Source: Toxorhynchites rutilus septentrionalis
Taxonomy: Eukaryota; Arthropoda; Insecta; Diptera; Culicidae
DNA: 64,000 bases
Reading direction: 5' to 3'
NCBI RefSeq assembly: GCF_029784135.1
Contig: NC_073746.1
Location: 228,111,882-228,175,881, forward strand
Under the pieces are notes generated by a model, which was not told where the DNA came from, did no database searches, and worked only from the letters and a program-made list of their open reading frames with translations. This document shows, piece by piece, positions 11,440 through 21,400 of the stretch (its first letter is position 1; each line of letters starts with the position of its first letter). Made by a program: the position numbers and the translations under genes.

Positions 11440-12120
11440 TTGCGATATTTACGCGTGGGACAAATCACGACAACGCTGCCACTTTGCATTCGAAATCGGG
11501 AGCACATCTTCATAACACGTATCTGACGTAGAAGCCACCGCTTAAAGAACCGACACTTGAGCGTGAGAATCCACAAACTTTCGCTTCAAAGTACGCCCAC
11601 TTTGAACAGCCAAGTGGGTTCAAATCTGGAATGGAATCGAATATCCCGTCACTGGAATGCTTGGAGGCTAAATATCTTTCAGCCAACATGACATGTTTCC
11701 TTCAGCCAAGTTTGGGCCCCTTTAGAGGTATGACATGGAGCTCCATCCTGTTGGAAACGACATTCTCCTGTTTATTGAAGTATTCTTGAATACACGAAAG
11801 CACTTGACACTTCAAAATGTCTATGTAGAATTTAGTGTTCACGTTTACACATGATTTTATGAAAGCAGGACGCATCTCCAATTCATTCGACGCACCTGCT
11901 CCAGGGTTATGCCTGGTGGTAACATAAATTTCACATTCTCTGCCTTCAGGTATAAAATATATCTATCAATTCGTGAATTGGATGGCGGATCAATCGAAAA
12001 AAGTTTCTCAGCTGAGAACACGATGATCGGTTGCTTCTTTTTTAACTTCTTTTTCAACTGAGCAAACGATTCAAGCGCACAAGCCGCAGCGCTTCGATCC
12101 GTTCCGTTACCTAATGGCGC
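11440..12120 (-). pseudogene. Second, related mariner-like transposase relic
   Basis: It lies immediately upstream of the previous relic on the same strand and is related to it. The open piece 11857-12057 has the R-I-D-R-Y-I-L segment that parallels R-T-D-R-Y-I-S in the first relic. F-Q-Q-D-G-A-P-C-H-T is readable near 11735-11765 and I-P-D-L-N-P-L-G near 11600-11630. In the last block the expected catalytic Asp is replaced by Gly. Stops and frame changes occur throughout. Confidence 0.72.
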
Positions 12121-12145
12121 TTCACCCTAGCCCTGGGCGATACTT

Positions 12146-13040
12146 TTAAGTCATCTTTCTCCAATAGAGGATTTTGACCATTGGACACTTTTGATCATGG
12201 CATACATCACTTTGTGAAAAATTACCGCACGCACGCTGTATATTGTAAACGAGTATTTTCAACAGATTTGAACAGGTACACAATTTTGTAGCTCCACGAT
12301 AATTTTCGAGGTTGTTTTTGTTTTCTTTTTTAAAAGTCGGGTACATGAAAGAATCCTTCCATGTATCCGGGAAAACCCGGATGTGATTTATTACAGACGA
12401 ATCTCAATGGTCCACATATATTTTCAGCACATCGTTTTAAAATGATAGCTGGGATTCCATCCGGTCTCGCTGACACCGAGGATTTCATTTTTATCAAGGC
12501 TGTAAGAACGTCCGAAACTGCAATGCCTCCAATACGCAAGATAAGAGCATTCACTGGAACATTACTCATAGTATTCCTGACTTCATCCTGACCCACCATA
12601 GTTTCGTCGAATACGCTTGAAAAATGGTCAGCGAAAAAATTGCAAATGCTATCGAAGGACTCCGATGAGTTGTCCTTCAAGAACATGTTAGATGGAAGAC
12701 CATCTTCCTTTCTTTGCTGTTCATGAACTTCCAGAATATTTTTGAATTTTCTATTATTAGAATGAAGCCAACGAACATATGCTAGACATGAGAAGAGATA
12801 CTTTTTATAAATAGCACTGGTCGCACAAAACCTTCTATTTGTCCAGGGACTTTTGTATCTTGAATATTGTCTCAATGCTACTGCCCATTCTCGTTTAAGC
12901 CGACGGAATAGTATTTTTCTCGATTGAGCGATGTTCGGGCCGATTAGATCGTTTGAGGTTGAGGTTCTCTTTGATAACACGATAAAACCATGGTCAATGT
13001 CCTTGTGTACATCAATGTTCACGTTAAACGGTTCCACTTC
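12146..13040 (-). pseudogene. Jockey-like non-LTR retrotransposon fragment (RT N-terminal part)
   Basis: The main frame (13037 down to 12330) ends the linker region and starts the RT: R-K-E-D-G-L-P-S-N-M-F, then S-S-V-S-A-R-P-D-G-I-P-A, the R-P-D-G-I-P motif that opens non-LTR RTs, and V-L-K-R-C-like residues. A frameshift near 12335 continues into K-K-E-N-K-N-N-L-E-N-Y-R-G. The palm with the catalytic Asp pair is missing, so the copy is truncated. It resembles the relic at 58014. Confidence 0.8.
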
Positions 13041-14284
13041 TTGATTGGTTTTGGATTCATTATTATAAATTTGCTTGTCTCTTGTGTCTAAAGATAGGAC
13101 AGGTATCTTCTCGTGTTGAAATAATCACGATCACAAATAGTCGAAAAGCTCAATAAATTTGGCTTCAATTGAAATGAAACTAGGCAGCTTCAATGACCTT
13201 ACTAAAATCACTTATTAACCCATCTTTTCTTGCAACTCTCCATAAACGGAATCTCGTAAAATTGATTTGGCGTGACCTCAGTTTCATCTGTTCATTCCTA
13301 TTGTTTTCCCAAGCATTTCCGAAAGGTCAACAGATTTAACCGTTAGGTTACCACCACTGATCATGGTATTACCAATAAGTATAACGGAACAATGTTCAGG
13401 TGTCAGTTGAATAGACCATCGTCGCTCCATTTCCATATCTACAACAAACCCCCCCAAATGAGTTTCGGAAAGCGAAAAATGGAACTAGCCGAATCATTAC
13501 CATATTTTAGTCATTTCGTTACAATTTGACACACGGGTGATCTCTTCGAGGTGGCAAACATGCACGACTCATTCCATTGTTTCCATGTTTGGGTTCACAT
13601 CATCTCTTTAGCAGCACTTTATTATTTATGTCTTCTTCGCTTTTCCAAATGGGGGACTAATCCAAATAATCGAGCATATTTGTTGTGTTGTTTTCCTTCA
13701 TGCGCGACCTTGACTTAGTGTGGCTCGCTGTTCAGAGCGATTTCAGCTGCTTAAGCATAATAATGGATCCCATAATACTCATTGTTTGCGAGAACACTGA
13801 CAGCTTGTCAACGCGTTTGTGGTTGTTTGGGTGAAAATTTACATTTTCCTCACAAAGTTTAGCTCAATGACTAACGAGTGAATTGGTCAGAAACAAGCAT
13901 GTTATTATTATAAATTACATTGCGTGGATAAAAACAAGGGAATACATGTTTTAGAAATATTCAAAAACGATATTTCGGATATGTATGCTCATTACACAAG
14001 CATTTCCTACGAGATGTAAAGGATATTTCAATAGGGACGCTACAAAAGTACACACAAAATTGATTTTTAGCTCATGTTTTGTCATCCCGATTTATAACAT
14101 TGGATGATACATAACATAACAGATAATGTCGTGACTCTCAAATACCGGTAAGCATTTGTATAATATACATGGTACAGCAATATAAGATTAATACGAGCGA
14201 GCGAAACAAAAGACAAATAAGCTTTCCGCATACTTTGCCACATGCACGGCTCAGACCGAGATAGATATTGCTCTCCTTCATGCG
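13041..14284. other. Unassigned intergenic stretch
   Basis: No transposon protein or host gene recognised. It contains one small minus-strand open frame, listed separately at 13284-13436, and otherwise short AT-rich frames. Confidence 0.4.
13284..13436 (-). CDS. Small unassigned open frame, possible exon
   Basis: A 50-codon frame from ATG at 13436 to TGA at 13284. It is preceded (minus strand) by a T/G-rich tract ending in TTTGTTGTAG, which looks like a splice acceptor, so it could be a terminal exon or an exon relic. The composition is protein-like: C-S-V-I-L-I-G-N-T-M-I-S-G-G-N-L, then S-V-D-L-S-E-M-L-G. I do not recognise the family and see no partner exon nearby. It may be chance. Confidence 0.22.
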   Translation of the reverse strand: MEMERRWSIQLTPEHCSVILIGNTMISGGNLTVKSVDLSEMLGKTIGMNR

Positions 14285-14339
14285 CTACTTTTTACTCTTA
14301 GAAAACATTTCTAACTTTATTTTATAATCAGGTGCAATT

Positions 14340-14425
14340 TTATCACGCATTTGCTGAACGTGGTCGTGTAAACAGCCTTGCGTTCTAGCCGGCCTTGGTT
14401 CAATTCCCGTAGACATCGTTTGGAC
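14340..14425 (+). repeat. Possible tRNA-like (SINE) promoter fragment
   Basis: GGTTCAATTCCCG at about 14397 resembles a pol III B box. The upstream A box is not convincing. It could be the head of a decayed tRNA-derived SINE. Confidence 0.22.
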
Positions 14426-14468
14426 TTTTTTTTTTGGGTGCAATCCAGAAAACGATGAAAAAAGAAAA

Positions 14469-15086
14469 ATGAAAGAGATGCCTGCTTCCATACATACAAA
14501 CATTTTAAAGGGTTGGGGGACAATCAAATTGACGCAAGAACTGAAGCCGCTTGACCACCAGAAGCGTCGTATGTCCGTGAATTGGGATGAGCAACAACTT
14601 GAAAATGATCCGGATTTTCATCGAAAAATCATCTTCAGCGATGAGGCTCATTTCTGGCTGAATGGCTTCGTCAATGAGCAAAATATGCGTTATAGGTTAG
14701 GCAGCAATCCACACGTACTCCATGAGTCACCATTGTAACCCGAATAAATTACGGTTTGGTGCGGTGTATGGTTCGGCGGCGTCATTGGGCCGTACTTCTT
14801 CCATGATGATCAAGACCGGCACGTTACTCAATTATAACCGAATATTTTTGGCCCGAACTGGATTATATGGACTTGGACAATACCTCACGAAATGGCCCAG
14901 TCAATTGGCCGCCTCGGTCGTGCGATTTGACGCCGTTAGACTATTAGACATGCAAAAGAAATCGAGTTCCATACATAATGGCATCAAATGTACTTTCACA
15001 TAAATAAAGAATTTCATTGATATCCAAAACCTTTTTTATTCAATTTTAAAAAAAAACTTTTGTTGCGCTCTTATTGAAAAACCCGA
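14469..15086 (+). pseudogene. mariner transposase relic, internally deleted
   Basis: The first piece (to 14738) has W-D-E-Q-Q-L-E-N-D-P-D-F-H and the first catalytic block I-I-F-S-D-E-A-H-F-W-L-N. The next frame carries the C-G-V-W-F-G-G-V-I-G-P-Y-F-F motif (about 14755-14800). After that much of the second half is missing, and only C-terminal scraps are readable to about 15000. The element end TTGCGCTCTTATTGAAAAACCC is at 15062-15083. At least two frame changes and a deletion make it inactive. A related minus-strand copy is at 62826. Confidence 0.82.
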
Positions 15087-15449
15087 TATGTTGCTTTTTA
15101 CATAACATTTTCTAATAAGAATAAGTATTGGTATCCACTTGTAAGATACAGCTACATATGGGTTTATTCATAAAAAAGTATGAACCCTATTCCAGAAGAC
15201 GAGTCGACCGTCTCTCCTTTTTTTTGTTTGTTTTGACATTCCAGATATCGAGTATTGAACTCTTATTCCTGTTTTCGACGAAATACAAAACGTTAGTATG
15301 CTGTATTCGTATTTTTGGTTTTGTACGAAACAACTCCATTCATTCGAACTTTCGAGCATCGTTGGTCCGAACGAATTCTCTTTTCAGCACTTTGTTGTTT
15401 CCGCTCAGGTCCAAGAGGAGGAGTTCAGACCGGTAATTGGTAGGTTCAA

Positions 15450-16510
15450 CGCTCACCCATGAACCAACGAAACGGCTTAAGACTTATCGACTTTGCTGCC
15501 TCCAAGAACATGGCCATACGTAGCAGCTTCTTCCAGCCCAGCCTCCAATACCGTTACACCTGGAGATCACGTTGGTCGATGGTCGGCACCTTTCAGATAT
15601 CATCGATGTCAGAAACTATCGTGGTGCTAACATTAATTCAGACCACTACCTAGTGACGGTCAAACTGCACTCTAAACTGTCAATCGCCCCGATTCTTCAT
15701 TTCGATCGACTTGTGAAAATTCCATTCTGTATTCCGTTGTTTTTGCATTTTTTTCGATCAGTTTCTCAACGAACATTAAATGGGCAAAACGTTCGAAATA
15801 GGGGATGCGAAATTATAACTCGAACGACATCACGGTTTCGAACAAAATGCAAATCCGGCAGAATGCAGAATAGGGGTGAGTAGACATCAGCGCTCACCAC
15901 GGTACCACCTACGACGAATGCAGGAACCAAACGTTGCTGCAAAATACTCACTTCGTCATGAAACAGCGTTACCGAGGTTAAACTAACTGGATGCTGCTCC
16001 CCCATGAATGCTAGAACATCCTGGAAGCAGCAACGTGAGCAACGGAACGAATGGTTTGACGACGAGTGCTGAGCGCTTCTGAGCGAGAAGGATGCAGCAC
16101 GCGCAGCCATGCTGCAACGAGCGACTCGACAAAACGTGGAACGATACCGATTGAAGCGAAGGCACCAAACACATCTCTCTCGGAAAAAAGTGCCGCATGG
16201 AAGAGAAAGAGTGTCTTCTTCTTCTTTTTGGCTTTAAGAGGGTTTAAACTTTTCAGTTCATTCGCCTCTAACGAAAGAAAGAGTGGGAGGAGATGGAGCT
16301 ACTTTATCTTTCTTGAAAATGGCGGAAGTTTTTCAAGAAACTAAACTCCACGCACAAAGACTTTTGTGCCGCGGGCCGAAATATTCAGGAACAAGGAAGG
16401 AAGCATTTAACGAACGAACTCGAGGCCAAAAGGTGGAGGCAGCACTACGATGAACACCTGAACAGCGCCCAGACAGGAGACCAATACAACGGTTTAAGGC
16501 TATCCCTAGA
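15450..16510 (+). pseudogene. RTE-like non-LTR retrotransposon relic (endonuclease region)
   Basis: The 15459-15653 frame begins N-G-L-R-L-I-D-F-A-A-S-K-N-M, and an overlapping frame continues V-D-G-R-H-L-S-D-I-I-D-V-R, then N-S-D-H-Y-L-V; the S-D-H motif is the catalytic end of apurinic-type endonucleases. About 16000-16200 reads W-F-D-D-E-C in the connector seen in RTE elements, and 16380-16480 reads R-W-R-Q-H-Y-D-E-H-L-N. The RT itself is absent. Frames change several times, and a low-complexity stretch (16200-16340) interrupts it. Confidence 0.78.
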
Positions 16511-16686
16511 AATAGTTGATTGAAGCCACTGGTCCAATTAATCTTAGTTCATTTGCGCTGTCAGTTAGCGATGGTACTCTGACAAACTGAAGAATAAATT
16601 CATTGAAGAAAATTTGACGTTGGTCTATGTCGCCAACAACCGCACCCACCTATATATCATCACCCGCACCCCACTTGTTATCTGTT

Positions 16687-16912
16687 AACCCCTTTATTCC
16701 ACGCGGCGAACGACGTGAGATTGTAAAGTTAACCACTTTATTTTGGAAGCCACATTACTTCTTTGCTCCTTTTTGATACCCGAGTCGATAACAAATGAGG
16801 ACACGACTTCAAATCTCCCCTGGCGATGAACTATAGTCCTTTCGCCATTCACCTACGTGAATTCAGTGACTTGAGGCACCTCACGTCATTCGCAGCGCGG
16901 AATAAGGGGGTA
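16687..16912. mobile_element. MITE with about 32-bp TIRs
   Basis: The left end ACCCCTTTATTCCACGCGG (from about 16688) is inverted at the right end, which finishes CCGCGCTG-like ... AATAAGGGGG at 16910. The TIR match continues through GCGAACGACGTGAG with a few mismatches. It is flanked by TA on both sides. No coding capacity. It lies downstream of the CLASRP 3' end. Confidence 0.7.
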
Positions 16913-17789
16913 GATATGATGGCTCTGAAGAAGACCTCGATGATGATAGCTCGGGTTGCGGAAAATTTTCGTTTTGACAATTACATAAATTGTTAGTAGC
17001 AAGACCAACATGAATTGATTGGACAACAACCTGAACATCAATCTAAAAAAAATCTCTATCAACGTTTAACATTTTGAGCTATGCTCTCATGAAATATTTG
17101 GAGAGAATTGAGTAAAACCATCCAAGACCTTCTCCTAAACAATTCCAAGATCATCACTCCATTGATTCTTCCAACTGATAAATGTCAGTTATCGGCAAAT
17201 AAAGAATAATTCATAATACGCATCGCCTCACATTGTGAGTTAACGCCCGAATTGTAGGCAAAAAAAATGCTCGTTGCGTTGTGGGGAAAACGAGTGGCTA
17301 ATAAAATCGAAATAACATACCAATCGTCAAATTGTTTACTTTTTTTCACTGTTCATGTTTGGGGCAAAAATATTGCTGGATAAATTTCCTGTCTAATGGT
17401 ATACAACATAACATTTATTGCAATAACGAATTTGCATAATATGCGTTTAAAATCCTTAAATGAATCGTTACATGCATCATTTTCAATTTCGTAGAATGAC
17501 CTCCTTTTATAGAAATCAAACACATAGTCCTATGTCAAAACTATAACAAATAACAATACAATAACAATAACAATAAATGAACAAAACCAGAGCATCCTGA
17601 AAAAAAAGAAGTTTATTTTCAATTCATTTCTGTCTCCTTCGGTATTCCTAGTTTTCTTCATATAATAGAATTTGTAACTGTTTTATATATTTCAACAAAT
17701 GGAAACGGTCATCACGATCCGATAATATGGCAAAAACCATCTTGTTTCCAAGGTACAACAAAACATTTATAAAGGAACCACTGCGTATT
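16913..17789. other. 3' flank of CLASRP
   Basis: No coding frame recognised. It includes a candidate polyadenylation signal for CLASRP at 17612-17617 (minus strand) and otherwise AT-rich sequence. Confidence 0.4.
17612..17617 (-). terminator. Candidate polyadenylation signal for CLASRP
   Basis: AATAAA on the minus strand, about 175 nt beyond the CLASRP stop codon. Position and motif fit, but nothing else proves use. Confidence 0.4.
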
Positions 17790-18429
17790 TCAATAGTCAA
17801 CCAGTTTTTTCACTACCTTAGGTGACCTATCCCTGCGATTACTACCCGAAGTGTATCTTGATTTGGACCTTGACCGACGCGTTCTCGAGCGCGATCGGCG
17901 ACGATCGCGAGAGGTTGATCGGGATCTTCGCCTATAATGGCGACTGCTTTCGCCACGTTCATAATCACGAGAGGACTTACTACTATAACGACCTCGGTCT
18001 CGATCGCGATCTCTTTCACGAGACCTCGATCGAGAACGACGTCGTGGTCTCGGTGGAGGTGAACGTCTTTTACTGCCGGTCGATGAAGCAAAAGTGCGTC
18101 CACCGATGGAAGATGATGGGGGCGACCGACTTCGGCTGTGACTCCAAGAGCGCCGACGCGTGCTTCGAGCCGTGCTGAGAGGAGCTTGAGGCGTCTCAAC
18201 TTGTGCAAGACGCCGCAATACGGGTTTCCTTTCAATGACTGCGCTTTTGCTGAAACTAGACGTTGATGATGGAATTGATGGGGACGGTGCTTTTTTTGGA
18301 GGTGTAGGCTCCTTCACGGGTGGCAGCCGGGTTTCTTTCGGAGGATCTCCATCCGAACTGTTGTCGTTAGATTGAGATGGACTCTTATCACTTTCCGGTG
18401 TTCCGTATTTATGACGCAATTCACGTTGC
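17790..18429 (-). CDS. CLASRP: CLASRP exon 8, C-terminal RS domain and stop
   Basis: After acceptor TTCTGTCTAG. It opens Q-R-E-L-R-H-K-Y-G-T-P-E-S and then a Pro-rich stretch and a dense Arg/Ser domain to the stop at 17790. The plus strand shows an open frame here, but it is the shadow of the RS codons. Confidence 0.9.
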
Positions 18430-21400
18430 CTAGACAGAAATGTAATTCTCGGACCATTTTGATGTTGCACAATTGATGTAACCTACCTGCGCCGCAGTTT
18501 TAATGCTAGTTCACGCATTTCATCCTCCCGTTCCTGTTGTTGCTGAATCTGACGTTCAACCTTTTCGATTTCTGCCTTTTTATCAGCTTTAACTGTAAAA
18601 CGAATACTTTCTTAAATGCATGCGATATATTAAAACAACTCATTATACATTGCTTGTTCAACAGGATCTGCATTTTACGCTTTAAGCGATCCCTTGGGTT
18701 AATTGCTTTTGAGGTACCAACAGAATGAGAACCAGAGCTCTGGAAAAGTACAGCAGGAATAAACGGTATATAAAAATTGAGCTTTGGCTGGCGCTGCCTC
18801 CGATTACTTCTAGGGCTAAAAGGTTTATACTAGGACACCTATCGAATGACTATTTTTTCGCACCAATCATTAATATATATTAGGAAAAATAAATATCTGC
18901 GATGAGGAACGATATCTATTCGATAAGCTTCAACAAACCTAAGGTGAATGCTACTTCTTTTTCTTGAATACAGACATTGAAATCTAAACAGCTGGTAAGC
19001 CAAATACATTTGAGCCGTGCATCAAAAATAAGTACATTGCGCTTTTGCTGCTTTTTCCACGGTCATCGATCATTCCCAAATAGAACAAAATGCACCCGAG
19101 TGGCATTTTTGTGCTCTCATTCTGAATATTCATATTTTTGAACAAATCGTTGTTTCGTGGTTTTCGACATTGCCAACCAATCTCAAACCAAACCTCGCAA
19201 AAGAGGTAGTAGCGGTGGAGGTTGAGGTTTGGGGGAGAAGGAGATAGTGATATTTGAATTATTCTTACTGACTTTGGACTCGGATGTGCTGATCGTGCTA
19301 CCACCGGTGCTTGTGACCGACGATTTACCAAACCTTGACGATGTGGTGGACGACGATAAGTGCGACGAAGTGCCGCTAGGACCAGGTTCCATCCGCTCCT
19401 GTTTAATGGTCACTAGTCCGGGAGGAAGGCCACTTGGTTGGTCCGCTTTTTGCACGCTAAAATAAAAGAACATGGTTGGATAATCATGCTTACGGTAAAT
19501 TGGTTGAGGTAGTATTTTTGAGTAAATATAAGCGTGCTTGTCAGTGCTGTTGTCTTCATGAACAGCGTCAAACTTCGAAAGAACGAGCCGACAAACCCGC
19601 CTATAAATTCAGAAGCCAAAAAATCAGGATTGGGGAACTAGAACTGAAAACGATTTACAGTTTCTTGACTCACTTGGTAGACGATTCCATCACTGGATCG
19701 CCGCTCCTTTTCTGTGGCTCTTCGTCTGAGCTATCCGTGCTCAAATCTGTATCGCTGGAGCTTTGACCATCGCGCTTTCTACCATAGTACCGTCGAATGG
19801 GTACTTCGGGTTCCGGTTCGACAAACGTAGGCACTTTAGAAGGTTCCACTTTCTTAGAAGCAGCACTCAATTCCGACGGAAGCGATGATGGCGGTGATGG
19901 AGACTTCCTCTTCGGAATCTGTTCCGCCACCGCGAGTTCCGTTTTAATTTGTGGTTTTGCCGCAACCGGCAATACCCGCTTAGATTTGGATCGACTCCGA
20001 CTCCTGCTGCTACGAGAAGAAACGGATTCGGAACTAGAAGTTTTACGGGACGGTTTCCTAGCTGGCGAAGATGATGAAGATGACGAAGAAGAGGATCGAG
20101 CTTTTTTACGTCGAGATGAATAATCTGGAGAACGACGACCCGCTTTACGTCCTCTCGAGCGAGACCTGGACCTAGATGAGCGTGACTCTGAGTGCGATTG
20201 ACGCTTGTACTTCGAGAACGTTCGTTTTGTTTTCGATCGGCTGCGACTTTTCCGCCTTCTCCACGTTCGTGGACTTCGACTTCGACTCCTACTCCTATCG
20301 CTACCACTCTTCGACCTTCTTTGATATTGAACAGGTATTTTGCTTTCTTCTTCTTTCGTACTCATGCTTTTTAGCTTTTCTAGATTTTGTTTTACCTTCT
20401 CAGCGTAAGTACTGCTTCCCGCTTTCGAAGTTCCCGGTTTGCTTAGACTTTCTTTATTAAAGCTAATCGATATTTTTGAATGTGGTTGAAGTTCATCTTC
20501 ACCACCAAATGAGGTAATATAGGTAATTTTCCCTGAATTGACAGGCGATGGCGATCTTGAGCTATCATTTGGATCGTCGTAGGTCCTAGGAACTAGTTCC
20601 TCTTTCGCTGCATAGCTTGGTGGACTCAATGGTCTCCCCGCAAACTTTCTTTCCCGCTGCGCTCTCCGTTCTCTTCTACTCTTTCTCCCGCTAAACATGA
20701 TATTCTCTTGTTCTTCTTCCCGTGCCATTTTCAATGCCTCCGCTTCGTCCGCATCCTTTGTCAGGAATGAGTAGAAATCATTACTTTTCATACCGTAATG
20801 CCTACCACATGTATTCATCTCGTGGGCTTGAGCATTCCCCACTTTATTGATGTCAATCGAAACGTCCATATCCAGATCCGAATCCGAATCACTCTTCATG
20901 CACTCGTCATACTTTGTGGTAGCGGACGACTGCTCGATGGCTGATATGGTTTGGGTGAATGGAACTACCCCGCTAGGTTCGCTTTCTTCGTAGGTGTAAC
21001 CAATCGCAACCCCTCCCGATGATGCTTTCTTCTTCGACGAGGAAGACTTCTGTTCGGCTTCCACCTGAGCATTAACGCCGAATTGTTCCTCTAGGTATAA
21101 CTGGTGGAGATACTTGTCCTCGCTGATACCTAGAATGAGACAAGCATAGGAAAATTATTTTCGTTGAGTTGAGTTCGGTGATTCTATGGGACATACTCAA
21201 TTCGTTATTCTGTTGCTTTTATCACATGGTTTGTTTTTTTTTTGTCTCTTTGATATGATGAAATATACTCTATCAGTCATTCCATGCCAAACCGATATAG
21301 TGGTTCTCAGATTTTCGTGAAAATTGTTAGTTTTGTTCTTTATCGCAAAACATTTGATCCGTATTTTTTATTTTTTCATTAGGGTGACCATTTCCATTTT

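Noticed and set aside
17822..18178. 118-codon plus-strand frame opposite CLASRP exon 8
   Set aside because: It is the complement of Arg/Ser codons in a well-supported exon and has no family motif.
19797..20307. Open frames opposite and alongside the CLASRP RS tract
   Set aside because: They arise from repetitive RS codons read in other frames; the conserved frame is clear.
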